Assembly (NCBI RefSeq): GCF_014174475.1
Contig: NZ_JACJUD010000002.1
Span: 360,422 to 424,421 of the forward strand
Length of the DNA stretch: 64,000 bases
Origin: Aquipseudomonas ullengensis
GTDB taxonomy: Bacteria; Pseudomonadota; Gammaproteobacteria; Pseudomonadales; Pseudomonadaceae
Direction: 5' to 3'
In this document: positions 46,073 to 54,669 of the stretch, one piece after another
How the letters are laid out: each line of letters begins with the position of its first letter
Numbering within the stretch: the stretch's first letter is position 1
Translations under genes and position numbers: made by a program
Notes under the pieces: model-generated
The model's database searches: none
What the model saw: the letters and a program-made list of their open reading frames with translations, nothing else
Told to the model about the DNA's origin: nothing

Positions 46073-46627
46073 TCAGATCATCTGGCGAAAGCGGTGCCAG
46101 CGTTGCTGCAGGGCAACTGCCCAGTCCGGCGAGGCGGCACCGACTCCAGCCAGTTCCAGTCCTGGGTGGTAGGCGACGATCTGGCTGAGAATGGTTTCCT
46201 GCGTGGGCTTTACGTCGACGAAGAACAGGTGTTTACCGTCGTGAAGTGGCTCGGCGAAGTGCTTAAACGCAGTGTTAGGTTTTTGCAGGCCGAACAGGCT
46301 GCCTTCCCAGATGCTGAAGCCGATCAGCACTGCGGCTAGAAATATGAACGGTATCCAGCCGGCAGCGGTATTGGCCCAATCATTGAGCCAGGCCAGCAGT
46401 ACGACCAGTGCTGCGAGGGCAAAGCCGATCAGGCTGCCAATCTGTCCAGAGTGAACGACATCCTGCTTCATAACTGAAGAGACGTCATGCAGGTGATGTT
46501 GCTCGACCTCGGCGTCCCTTTCGCTCAGCACGTGGATCTGTTCAGTGCTGATGCCGCAGGCTTCCAGTTCGCCCTCTAGTTTTTCCAGGTCATCCAGGTT
46601 GTCACTGATATAGAAATGCCGGTTCAT
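46073..46627 (-). CDS. Conserved small inner-membrane protein
   Basis: Protein of 184 residues with unknown function. The N-terminal 75 residues are hydrophilic (NRHFYISDNLDDLEKLEGEL) and resemble a small signalling-type alpha/beta fold. Two membrane helices follow (IGFALAALVVLLAWL and GWIPFIFLAAVLIGFSIW). ATG 46627 follows GGGAGG; sequence upstream of it is not conserved-looking. A homologous position after pdxJ exists in P. aeruginosa. Its 3' end is close to the pdxJ terminator. Confidence 0.8.
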   Translation of the reverse strand: MNRHFYISDNLDDLEKLEGELEACGISTEQIHVLSERDAEVEQHHLHDVSSVMKQDVVHSGQIGSLIGFALAALVVLLAWLNDWANTAAGWIPFIFLAAVLIGFSIWEGSLFGLQKPNTAFKHFAEPLHDGKHLFFVDVKPTQETILSQIVAYHPGLELAGVGAASPDWAVALQQRWHRFRQMI

Positions 46628-46694
46628 GGCGTACCTCCCGTCTTGCGGTTGCTGGGCCCCCTTTGTCTCTAGATTTATGGCCGAGTTGGCCTGG

Positions 46695-47741
46695 TTAGAG
46701 TGTAGTCGCCGGGCCGGCAGTGGGGAGGGAGGCGACGGGCGAGCCTTCTTCGCTGCGGTCGATGATGGTGCAGTCGCGCCCGGCGCTCTTGGCCTGGTAG
46801 AGGCACTGGTCGGCTCGTTGCAGCAGGTTCGGCCAGGGTTCATCTGTGCGCAGTATGGCTCCGCCGATCGATACGCTGACCGTTCCGCCGGGGCTGCGCA
46901 GCAGTTCGCGCACCAGTTTTTGCAGATGAGCGGCTGCGGCCTCAAGGCCGCTGAGGCTGGTGTCTGGCAGCAAGAGCAGGAATTCCTCACCGCCGACGCG
47001 GAACAGTCGGTCTTCCTTGCGCGAGCCGGCTTTGATCAGGGCGACGAAGCTCACTAGCACTTGATCACCTGCGGGATGACCGTATTGATCATTGATCTGC
47101 TTGAAGTGGTCGAGATCCATCGCCAGTACGCTGTAGCTACGGCCATGACGGCGCTTACTGGAAACAGCGATTTTCAGTTCGTCATCCATTGCCCTGCGGT
47201 TGCGTGCGCCGGTCAGTGGGTCGCGGATGGCGAGTCCCTGTAATTGCTCGCGCTGGTGGCGTGTGCGGTAGGCGAAGATGAAGGTCAGGACACCGGCCAT
47301 CATGTTGGTGACCAGGAAAGACACCATCTGGTACTGGCTTTCGAAGACGCTGCCAGGCACCCATAGCGCGTGGCCGACCAGGCTGAGGAGGACCATCAGG
47401 GTTGCCGCGATGGCTTTGCCGGGGGAGACCATGAAGAAGTTGAACAGGATTAGTGGATAGATCCAGAACAGGCCGTTGACGCCGAGGTTGATGGCAATCA
47501 GCGTTGAGCCGACGGAGAAGATGCAGGCCAGGTAGATACCGGGCTTGACCGTGTCACCGGTGCGCCAGGCGTAGAACACGGCAGAAAGGGTCGAGATGAC
47601 GATCACTGTGTCGGCGGTTCCGACCAGGTAATTGCCATGCAGGAGGCGGTAGATGGCGTAGGGTGTGATACCGAGGGCGCCGAAAAACCCCATCAGGGTG
47701 ATGATGGACAGTTGGAAGTCGTTGCGTAGTCGCTTGAGCAT
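46695..47741 (-). CDS. Membrane-bound diguanylate cyclase (GGDEF domain)
   Basis: Predicted to make c-di-GMP from two GTP. About five to six membrane helices fill residues 1-160, and the cytoplasmic GGDEF domain follows DPLTGARNRRAMDDEL. The catalytic motif is GGEEF, a functional variant. An RxxD inhibitory site (RKED) lies five residues before it. The intact active and inhibitory sites suggest an active, feedback-inhibited enzyme. c-di-GMP from enzymes of this class is what controls LapA retention, but a direct link here is not shown. Confidence 0.92.
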   Translation of the reverse strand: MLKRLRNDFQLSIITLMGFFGALGITPYAIYRLLHGNYLVGTADTVIVISTLSAVFYAWRTGDTVKPGIYLACIFSVGSTLIAINLGVNGLFWIYPLILFNFFMVSPGKAIAATLMVLLSLVGHALWVPGSVFESQYQMVSFLVTNMMAGVLTFIFAYRTRHQREQLQGLAIRDPLTGARNRRAMDDELKIAVSSKRRHGRSYSVLAMDLDHFKQINDQYGHPAGDQVLVSFVALIKAGSRKEDRLFRVGGEEFLLLLPDTSLSGLEAAAAHLQKLVRELLRSPGGTVSVSIGGAILRTDEPWPNLLQRADQCLYQAKSAGRDCTIIDRSEEGSPVASLPTAGPATTL

Positions 47742-47901
47742 CAGCGAGGTCCCGGGCCTGTGGCCGCATTCTTATGTTGCCAAGGATGCAGAGCTTTGTC
47801 GGGGCGAGCAAGGGCGGGGTGGGGCAAAGTGCCAGTATTTCGGTCAAAATGTCGAGCGACGCATGGGCCAGCCAGCGGCTTGGCCCGCAGCGTGTCGGAA
47901 C

Positions 47902-48081
47902 TTACTTCTTGCCGATAGTGATATGTCGGCTGGGGGTGTGCGATTGTCCGCTGACGCCTTTGGCGATCTGCTGGATCTCGCCGCCAGATTTGAGGAAGGC
48001 GGCGATTTGGGCCTCGATCGACTCGCTGGTTTCCACGGCTGGCGCGGGCTTGGGCTTCTGGGTGGATGCTTTGACTCGCAT
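47902..48081 (-). CDS. Short SutA-like conserved protein
   Basis: A 59-residue protein with a disordered, Lys/Pro/Ala-rich N-terminal half. The C-terminal motif is IEAQIAAFLKSGGEIQQI, then a short tail. The FLxxGGxhQxI pattern resembles the RNA-polymerase-binding region of SutA, so a transcription-related role is possible. ATG 48081 follows AGGGGGAA. It lies downstream of the cold-shock gene, beyond its terminator. The resemblance is by eye and short. Confidence 0.7.
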   Translation of the reverse strand: MRVKASTQKPKPAPAVETSESIEAQIAAFLKSGGEIQQIAKGVSGQSHTPSRHITIGKK

Positions 48082-48140
48082 GCTGGTTCCCCCTTCAGGA
48101 ATCACTGCCGCAGGATCACGGCGGGTAAAATGGCAGGAAT

Positions 48141-48170
48141 AAAAAAACCGGCCCGTAGGCCGGTTTTTCG
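48141..48170 (-). terminator. Terminator after the cold-shock gene
   Basis: AAAAACCGGCC (48143-48153) pairs with GGCCGGTTTTT (48158-48168), loop CGTA. Read on the minus strand it is followed by seven T, 18 bp past the cold-shock stop. Confidence 0.92.
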
Positions 48171-48185
48171 TGACGCGCGAAGTAA

Positions 48186-48395
48186 TTAGATTACTTGTAC
48201 GTCGTCAGCCTGCATGCCTTTCTGGCCTTTCACTGCAACGAAAGAAACCTTTTGGCCTTCTTGCAGGCTTTTGAAGCCGGAGCTCTGGATCGAGCGGTAG
48301 TGCACAAACAGGTCAGCGCCGCTTTCCGGGGTGATGAAGCCGAAGCCTTTTTCATCGTTGAACCATTTAACGGTGCCGGTTTGACGTTCGGACAT
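48186..48395 (-). CDS. CspA-family cold-shock protein
   Basis: Single cold-shock domain of 69 residues that binds single-stranded RNA or DNA. RNP1 is KGFGFI and RNP2 is LFVHY, in [19 protein letters not shown] and [11 protein letters not shown]. The start follows AAGGAGAT. The gene stands alone with a 227-bp upstream gap that probably contains a structured leader. Confidence 0.95.
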   Translation of the reverse strand: MSERQTGTVKWFNDEKGFGFITPESGADLFVHYRSIQSSGFKSLQEGQKVSFVAVKGQKGMQADDVQVI

Positions 48396-48622
48396 GGGAT
48401 ATCTCCTTGAACAAAGTTAACACGACTCTGGAACAGCCCAGGCCATGACTGAGTGCAAAGAGTAAAGAAACCGATGAAAAGTTGGACCGAGATCTAAACA
48501 GTTCGATTTGCGGTGACACATGCAACACAGTCCGAGCACCTTACAAGTTCGGGGCCGAAACGCCTAGTCATTTTTTAAATATCTGCTGAGTGGGGCATCG
48601 GTCGAAGGCGTTGGAATCGGGC
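48396..48622 (-). promoter_or_regulatory. Upstream region and probable leader of the cold-shock gene
   Basis: The gap between the cold-shock start and the endonuclease stop holds no gene. An AT-rich stretch near 48570-48590 may hold the promoter, leaving a long untranslated leader as is common for cold-shock genes. No specific element could be proven by eye. Confidence 0.35.
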
Positions 48623-49327
48623 TCAGTCGTGTCCCGGGCTACAGCGTCGCAGGTCGATCTTGCCAACATAGGGATTGCCCCAGCCCATCACGCAGCCGAG
48701 TTGCAGGTTGCGTTGTCGCTCCCATTCTTGCACTGGGTACTGCTTGTGCCACGCCTCGAACAGCTGGCGCTGCTGATTCGACAGGCGCAGGCCGTAGCGC
48801 TTGCTCATGTAGAAATAGGTGCGCGCCACCATGCCGCGGATCTTCGCTCGGGGCATCGCCTTGCGCGCCTTGAAGTCGACGACCATCGGGCAGGCGCCGT
48901 ACTGGCTGGGCTGTTGTGGCAGCCAGGCATAGCTGAAGTTGCTGCGATCGCCGTTGATCTCACCGATGCTGGGCACCAGGTTGAACAGGTCGGCTTCGGC
49001 GCGCCGGTAGGTTTTGTCCGAGTTTGCGCACTGGCGGCGCCCGCCCTGTTGCCAGCAGCGTCGCTGGTGACCAATGGTCCAGGCCGGAACAATGTGCTCC
49101 CACTCGATGCGTGCGGCGCGCTGCGGATTCTTGCGCGGCACGTAGCCGCAGCTTTTCAGGTCGACCTGGCTGCCGCTGTAGCGGCAGCCGCAATAAAACT
49201 CTATCGACTGCCGTGCATAGAGTTTCCAGGCAACTTTCTTGGCCTCGCTGAAGGTGCGTGGCGGGGCGGCATGGCTGAGGGTTGGCAGGGTAAGCAACAA
49301 AGACAGCAAAACAATGGTGCGGCGCAT
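48623..49327 (-). CDS. Periplasmic or secreted endonuclease I (EndA/Dns family)
   Basis: Non-specific DNase of 234 residues with a signal peptide (ending SHA). The beta-beta-alpha metal motif region is present in EWEHIVPAW, with the catalytic histidine, and DLFNLVPSIGEINGDRSNFSY supplies the metal-binding asparagines. Multiple cysteines suggest disulfides. ATG 49327 opens the signal peptide. Confidence 0.92.
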   Translation of the reverse strand: MRRTIVLLSLLLTLPTLSHAAPPRTFSEAKKVAWKLYARQSIEFYCGCRYSGSQVDLKSCGYVPRKNPQRAARIEWEHIVPAWTIGHQRRCWQQGGRRQCANSDKTYRRAEADLFNLVPSIGEINGDRSNFSYAWLPQQPSQYGACPMVVDFKARKAMPRAKIRGMVARTYFYMSKRYGLRLSNQQRQLFEAWHKQYPVQEWERQRNLQLGCVMGWGNPYVGKIDLRRCSPGHD

Positions 49328-49466
49328 GGGCTTGAATACGGCATCCCGAAAAGCGCCGCATGATAGCGGGCGCTCTGTCCTTGCCAAGCCTGGCAATACA
49401 GTGGCCAGGGGTGTTGCGCGGCGGCAATCGGCGTAGCATCGAAACAAACCCGCGAGGATCGATGCG

Positions 49467-49799
49467 ATGAGCGCGATACGACTACTGATAGGGCTGGCGG
49501 CGATCACCGCGCTGCCGGTCATGGCTGGCGAAGTGGTGCGCCGGCCGCTACAGGCGGTGCCCATTGAGTATGTCAGCCCGGGTGCCAGTGGCAGCGTCAG
49601 CTCTTCGAGCCGCAGCCAGATCCAGAACCTCTACGGTGGCCAGGCGCTGCCCGAGGGCTATGGCCGGCAAAGCCAGTCCTCTGGCAGCTCCAGCGTGCAG
49701 CAGAGTGGCGGTATCCGGCAGAGCACCGAGTATCCGGGTGGCTATGAAGTGCAGCGCTATCCCGGACAGAACAGCTACGAAGTCCAGCGCAGCCGCTGA
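49467..49799 (+). CDS. Small exported Ser/Gln/Gly-rich protein
   Basis: A 110-residue protein with a signal peptide (ending VMA) and a low-complexity mature part rich in Ser, Gln, Gly and Tyr. YEVQR occurs twice near the C-terminus (GGYEVQRYPGQ and NSYEVQRSR). GAGGATCGATGCG provides a plausible ribosome site. Not recognised; the composition suggests a surface or matrix-associated role but nothing more. Confidence 0.7.
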   Translation: MSAIRLLIGLAAITALPVMAGEVVRRPLQAVPIEYVSPGASGSVSSSSRSQIQNLYGGQALPEGYGRQSQSSGSSSVQQSGGIRQSTEYPGGYEVQRYPGQNSYEVQRSR

Positions 49800-49909
49800 T
49801 CACAGAGGCGCTCTATCTCGACTGCTTAACACTTCCCATCGCCCAGGCTGACAGCCGCCGCCTGGCGCCGCATCATGCACGCTCGTGCAGTTGAGAGGTT
49901 CCACCAGTC

Positions 49910-50680
49910 ATGTCGATGGGGTATGCGGCGCAGAGCGTCGCGGGTCGCGTTCGTGCACACAACGAAGATGCCGTGCTGTGTTGTCCCCAGCTTGGGCTGT
50001 GGGCCGTGGCCGATGGCATGGGTGGACACCAGAGCGGTGAAGTCGCCAGCGCCTTGGCGTTGCAGACGCTGCGTGCCGTGACTGCCGAAGGTGGTGATCT
50101 GGACGCCGCCATCCATGCCGCCAACGCCGCCATTCTCGCTGCCGGCCAGCAGGGCGGCGGGCGCAGCATGGGCACCACCGTGGTCGCCGTGCGTTTTGCC
50201 GGCGCCGAGTTCGACCTGGCCTGGATTGGCGACAGCCGTGCCTACCGCATCAGTCTCGACGGGATCGCCCAGCTCACCCGCGACCACAGCTGGGTGCAGG
50301 CGATGATCGATGCTGGCGAGCTGAGTGTGGACGAGGCCCGCAACCATCCGCGGCGCAATCTGGTCACCCAGTGCCTGGGGCAGAGCGAGCTGGTGCTGCA
50401 GGTCGATCGCGTGCAGGGCACACTGGCACCGGGGGAGTTGTTGTTGCTGTGCAGTGACGGCCTGACCGGCGAACTCACCGATGCGCAGATCCAGCAGCCC
50501 TGCGGCAGTGCAGCGACCCTCGATGAGCTGGTCGAACAGCTGATAGGGCTGGCAATCGAGGCGGGCGGCAAGGACAATATATCCTGCATCGTCCTGGGGC
50601 GTAGCGCGTCGGAATCGCCGGAGATCGGCACCAAACCGCGCAGTTTCCTCAGGCGTTTGCTCAATCCCCGTCGGCAATAA
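49910..50680 (+). CDS. PP2C-type protein phosphatase
   Basis: Cytosolic metal-dependent Ser/Thr phosphatase of 256 residues. Conserved motifs in order: NEDAV, VADGMGGHQSGEVAS, GTTVV, WIGDSRAYRI, LLCSDGLTGELTD and DNISCIV, so all metal ligands are present. It begins the kinase/phosphatase/FHA module and its stop is 19 bp before the kinase gene. Confidence 0.93.
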   Translation: MSMGYAAQSVAGRVRAHNEDAVLCCPQLGLWAVADGMGGHQSGEVASALALQTLRAVTAEGGDLDAAIHAANAAILAAGQQGGGRSMGTTVVAVRFAGAEFDLAWIGDSRAYRISLDGIAQLTRDHSWVQAMIDAGELSVDEARNHPRRNLVTQCLGQSELVLQVDRVQGTLAPGELLLLCSDGLTGELTDAQIQQPCGSAATLDELVEQLIGLAIEAGGKDNISCIVLGRSASESPEIGTKPRSFLRRLLNPRRQ

Positions 50681-50699
50681 ACCCTAAGAATCAGATCGA

Positions 50700-52400
50700 A
50701 TGAGCGATAGCTTGCTTGAGATACCCGGCTACCGCGTGCATGGCCAGCTGGGCAAAGGCGGGATGGCCGAGGTATTCCTCGCCACCCAGGAATCGCTGCA
50801 CCGCAAGGTCGCCATCAAGGTGCTGCTAAGCGCCGAGGATGAGGCCTTCAGCCAGCGTTTCATCAAGGAAGCGCATATCGTCGCCTCCCTCAGCCATCCC
50901 TCGATCATCACCATCTACGACATCGACCGGCTGGCCGACGGCCGTTACTACCTGGCCATGGAATTCTTCCCCGGCGGCGACCTGGCGCGGCACAAAGGCG
51001 AGTTGTTCGCCCCCGAGCGGGCCCTGGAAATCATCCGTCAGATCGCTAGCGGCCTGGCCGTGGTGCATGACAAGGGCCTGGTGCACCGCGATGTAAAGCC
51101 AGCCAACATCCTCTTTCGCGACGACGGCAGTGCAGTGCTCACCGACTTCGGCGTGGCCAAGGACCTGGACATCGACAGCGAGCTGACCCATTTCGGCGTC
51201 GCTGTCGGCAGCCCTGCGTACAGCAGCCCGGAGCAGGCCCAGTGCCAGGCGCTGGATGCGCGCAGCGATATCTACAGCCTAGGTGTGATCCTGCTGGAGA
51301 TGCTCACCGGCGCTAACCCGTACCGCGGTGGCAATTACACGCAGACCGTGATGAACCACGTGCAGATGTCTGCGCCGACGCTGCCTGATGCGCTGGCTGC
51401 CTTCCAGGGCGTTGTCTCGCGCATGCTGGCCAAGGCTGCGGACGAGCGTTTCGGCGATTGCCGCGCGCTGCTTGCCGCCCTCGACGAGATCGAGCTGAGC
51501 GACCTCGATGAGACGCAGATCCGCCCGGCGCTGCCGCTTGCCAAGCCGATAGCGCCGCCTGCGCCAGTTGCCAAAGGTGCTGCATCGCGCCGCTCGGCGA
51601 TGCCGATCCTGGCGGGGCTCAGCGTACTGGTGTTGCTGGCCACGCTGACCTTCAGCTGGCTCTACCTGCGTGAGCGGGCGCAGATCGACGACCTCTTGGC
51701 TCAGGCCGAACAGCGCTTCGCCTCTGGCCAGTTGGTCGAGCCGGCGCAGGACAGTGCCGAATTCTTCTTCAAGCAGATTCTGCTGCTGGACGATGACAAC
51801 GACGAGGCCCTGGCCGGCCTGCAGCGAATCACGGATACACGCATCGCCGGCTTCCTCGCCCTGGGTGAGCAGCGCTTGGCCGAAGGCCAGTTGCTGCAAC
51901 CGGAGCAGGACAGCGCCGACTTCTACTACCGTCAGGCCCTGGCCCTGGATGCCAACCATGCCGGCGCGCTGGAAGGGCTGCAGCGGGTGCTCGATGCACG
52001 GGTGGCGCAGGCGCTGGAGCGGGCCGAGCAAAGCATCGCCGACAAGCGCCTGCTGCTGCCGGAAGAAGACAGCGCGGTCTACTACTACCGCCAGGTGCTG
52101 GGCTGGGTGCCTGGCCAGGAGCAGGCGCAGGCCGGCTTGCAGCGGGTGGCCATGCTTTATCGCGACCTGGCCAATGCGGCCTACCGGCGCACCGATTTCC
52201 CCGCCGCACTGGCAATGATCGAGCGTGGCCTCGAGGCCCAACCGGATAATGCGGAGCTGCTCAAAATGCGTGGTGAACACCAACAGTTGCTCAGCTCGGC
52301 GCGGGCCACCCGTGCCCGTTCCGAAGCAACCCAGGAAAGTGCTGCCAAGCAACAGAAGAACCCGATCCAACGGGTCTGGAACAACCTTTTCGGCCAGTAA
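50700..52400 (+). CDS. Transmembrane Ser/Thr protein kinase with repeated extracytoplasmic domain
   Basis: Kinase of 566 residues. The cytoplasmic kinase domain (about residues 10-270) has GKGGMAEV (18-25), K40, HRDVKPAN (129-136), DFG (149-151) and SPEQ (175-178), so it should be active. A membrane helix lies at about 299-323. The outer part holds three 53-residue repeats built on the pattern PxxDSAxFYYRQxLxLD...AxxGLQRV, with exact 159-bp spacing, followed by a TPR-like segment. The sensing ligand is unknown. Co-encoded with a PP2C phosphatase and an FHA protein. No type VI secretion genes are nearby. Confidence 0.93.
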   Translation: MSDSLLEIPGYRVHGQLGKGGMAEVFLATQESLHRKVAIKVLLSAEDEAFSQRFIKEAHIVASLSHPSIITIYDIDRLADGRYYLAMEFFPGGDLARHKGELFAPERALEIIRQIASGLAVVHDKGLVHRDVKPANILFRDDGSAVLTDFGVAKDLDIDSELTHFGVAVGSPAYSSPEQAQCQALDARSDIYSLGVILLEMLTGANPYRGGNYTQTVMNHVQMSAPTLPDALAAFQGVVSRMLAKAADERFGDCRALLAALDEIELSDLDETQIRPALPLAKPIAPPAPVAKGAASRRSAMPILAGLSVLVLLATLTFSWLYLRERAQIDDLLAQAEQRFASGQLVEPAQDSAEFFFKQILLLDDDNDEALAGLQRITDTRIAGFLALGEQRLAEGQLLQPEQDSADFYYRQALALDANHAGALEGLQRVLDARVAQALERAEQSIADKRLLLPEEDSAVYYYRQVLGWVPGQEQAQAGLQRVAMLYRDLANAAYRRTDFPAALAMIERGLEAQPDNAELLKMRGEHQQLLSSARATRARSEATQESAAKQQKNPIQRVWNNLFGQ

Positions 52401-52425
52401 ACGGCCTTCGACAGGATCATTGCCC

Positions 52426-53262
52426 ATGCTCAAGCTGCACTTCAAAGACAGTCGCCAGGCGCCTATCTGGCTGGTTGAGGAGCGCTTCACCATCGGTCAG
52501 GACCGGCGCAACCAGCTGGCCCTGGATGACGACGGAATCGGCGCCTTCCATGCCGAGATTCGTCAGGAGGGTGGGCTCTACTTCATCAATGACTGCGACA
52601 GCGAGAGCGGCACCTTCGTCAATGACGAGCGCATCAGCAGCCGTTACCAGCTGCGTTCGGAAGACCGTGTGCGCCTCGGTGAGGTGGAGCTGCTGCTGGT
52701 CGATCCAGCCAAGAGCAAACCCAAGGCCGAGGCTACCCAGCGCTGGTTCCTGCAGGTGGTCAAGGGCGAGCACGAAGGCAAGAAATTCCATATCAGCGGC
52801 TCGATGACCTTCGGTCGCTCGGTCAAGTGCGAGCTGTGTTTCAGCGATGCCGAGCTGTCGCGCCGGCACTGCGAGTTCTTCCTCAAGGGCGACGTGCTGG
52901 AGGTCAAGGACCTGGCCTCGGCCAACGGTGTGCTGGTCAATGGTGAGAAACGCAGCGCGGCCGTGCTGCAGCCGGGTGATCAGGTGCGCATGGGCTCGGT
53001 GACCCTGCTGGTGATCGGGCCCAAGGTCGAGTCGCAGCAGGTCGAGGACGAAGACGCCACGCTGTTTATGCAGGCCGTCGATCTGCCCAAGCCGGCTGCC
53101 AAGGTCGCCAACCCGGCCGCCACGCCCAACCCGCTGCGGGCTGCGGCGCAGGCCAGCGTTGCGCCGGCACCTGTCGAGGCGGCGGGTTCGTCGCGGGTCG
53201 GCTTGCTGCTGGTCGGCGTGCTGCTGATTGCGGCCGTAGCGGCGGCCGTTCTGTTGGTCTGA
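52426..53262 (+). CDS. Double FHA-domain protein with C-terminal membrane anchor
   Basis: Predicted phosphothreonine-binding partner of the adjacent kinase, 278 residues. The second FHA domain is canonical (FGRSVKC, LSRRHCEF, SANGVLVNG). The first, near the N-terminus, has IGQDRRN, but in place of SRRH it has GAFH, so its phosphopeptide binding may be altered. A Pro/Ala-rich linker leads to a C-terminal helix (VGLLLVGVLLIAAVAAAVLLV). ATG 52426 is used, 25 bp after the kinase stop. Confidence 0.9.
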   Translation: MLKLHFKDSRQAPIWLVEERFTIGQDRRNQLALDDDGIGAFHAEIRQEGGLYFINDCDSESGTFVNDERISSRYQLRSEDRVRLGEVELLLVDPAKSKPKAEATQRWFLQVVKGEHEGKKFHISGSMTFGRSVKCELCFSDAELSRRHCEFFLKGDVLEVKDLASANGVLVNGEKRSAAVLQPGDQVRMGSVTLLVIGPKVESQQVEDEDATLFMQAVDLPKPAAKVANPAATPNPLRAAAQASVAPAPVEAAGSSRVGLLLVGVLLIAAVAAAVLLV

Positions 53263-53367
53263 GTGCGCGCCTGATCGGTGAGTGCGCCTGGCGCACTTCG
53301 TCGCTGTCGCCTGCTAGCGCAGCAGGTAGTCTTTGTGGCTGAACCGAACCGAATATCGGGAGCGCCT

Positions 53368-54669
53368 GTGAGACTCTTTGCCCTGCTTTCATGTGCCTGC
53401 CTGCTGGCAGGCCTGCCCCTCGGCGCTCAGGCCTGGTCCAACCATGCGCTGGGCAGCCTGCTGGCCCTGCAGCAGGTGCCAGGCCTGCAGCGCGAGGTGG
53501 CAGCCGAGCCGCTGGAGGCATTTCTCAAGGATCAGGCGCCGGCCTTGGAGCGTTTGCTCGACGAGCAGGAAGCCTTCGCCCGCGAGCATTTCCCCAACTA
53601 CCCCGCCCGCCCGGACGCGCTGCGCTGGAGCGCTACATCCCAGGCCGATCCGCGCGCGGCGTTTGTCCGCGCCCTGCGGATCAACCCCGAGGTGCGCCTG
53701 GCCAGCTTTATCCAGCAACTGCCGGGGCAAGCGGACGGTGGGCGTCCCAGCCTGCTGGCGCAGGATGTGCTGGTGTTCCACAAGGTCGGCCCGTGGAGCC
53801 AGTGGCGCTACCTGGCCCTGCAGCCAGGCGAGGCGGTGAGTGCGCTGCAGGTGCTGAGCAGCGCGGCCGATGAGCCGGACTACGGCCACGACATCAACCT
53901 GTTCAGCGACAACCCCGGCGAGGCCGGCCAGCAGTACGGCTTCGGTACCCAGCCGTTTGGCGATGCGCGCTTCGAATACTCCTCCCAGGCGCCGTTCCAT
54001 ATCGGCTACTTCCACGAGTCGCCGCTGATCTTCGCGGCGGCGCCCTACCTGGCGCGCACCCTGCCGCACTGGCGGGTTTACCAGTACAGCGGCCTGGCGC
54101 GCCTGGCGTTCGCCAGCGGCCATCCCTACTGGGGTTACCGTTTCCTTGGCTGGACCCTGCACTACCTGCAGGACCTGACCCAGCCGTACCACGCCAGCGT
54201 CCTGCCCGGCGTGGACACCAGCGGCATGGTGATGATCGCGGTGAAAGCCGAGGCCGGCTACCCGCAGGACCGGGAAGCGGCGATCAAGCGTGTGGCCGAC
54301 CGGCATACCGCCATCGAGCAGTACCAGTTCGCGCGCATGGAGGATCTGCTGCGCGTGGGCCCGGCCGACAGCCCGCTGCTGACCGCCTATGCCGATACCC
54401 GCACGGATGCAGGCTACCCGGCCTTCGATGCCGATTACGCGGCCAACGTGGTGGCGGCGGAGTCCCATGAACGCGCCGGCGAGCTGGACGATTTGATTGG
54501 CCGCTGGCTGGCGGCGAAACCGAGCAGCCAGGGTTTCAGTGCCGGCAATCAGCTGGCGGCCAAGGCCGCGCCCGATCCGGCGCTGGAGCAATTGTTGGCC
54601 GAGCTGTTCCGTCACTTCGGCGCGCACAGCCGCAATACCGTGCGGGCGGTGGTGCCGGCTGCGCAGTAG
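53368..54669 (+). CDS. Exported zinc-dependent phospholipase C / P1-nuclease-like protein
   Basis: A 433-residue precursor. The signal peptide (LPLGAQA) is predicted to be cut just before a tryptophan, leaving WSNH as mature N-terminus. In zinc phospholipase C and P1 nuclease, the N-terminal Trp itself ligates zinc. Further ligand motifs follow with family spacing: HYLQD, then H six residues after the Asp (DLTQPYH), and later HTAIE (HxxxE). The substrate cannot be chosen between phospholipids and nucleic acids by eye. GTG 53368 follows GGGAG. It follows the FHA gene in the same direction. Confidence 0.8.
   Translation: MRLFALLSCACLLAGLPLGAQAWSNHALGSLLALQQVPGLQREVAAEPLEAFLKDQAPALERLLDEQEAFAREHFPNYPARPDALRWSATSQADPRAAFVRALRINPEVRLASFIQQLPGQADGGRPSLLAQDVLVFHKVGPWSQWRYLALQPGEAVSALQVLSSAADEPDYGHDINLFSDNPGEAGQQYGFGTQPFGDARFEYSSQAPFHIGYFHESPLIFAAAPYLARTLPHWRVYQYSGLARLAFASGHPYWGYRFLGWTLHYLQDLTQPYHASVLPGVDTSGMVMIAVKAEAGYPQDREAAIKRVADRHTAIEQYQFARMEDLLRVGPADSPLLTAYADTRTDAGYPAFDADYAANVVAAESHERAGELDDLIGRWLAAKPSSQGFSAGNQLAAKAAPDPALEQLLAELFRHFGAHSRNTVRAVVPAAQ

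Noticed and set aside
49910..53262. Type VI secretion regulatory cluster
   Set aside because: The phosphatase-kinase-FHA trio fits, but no structural or effector type VI genes lie in the window.
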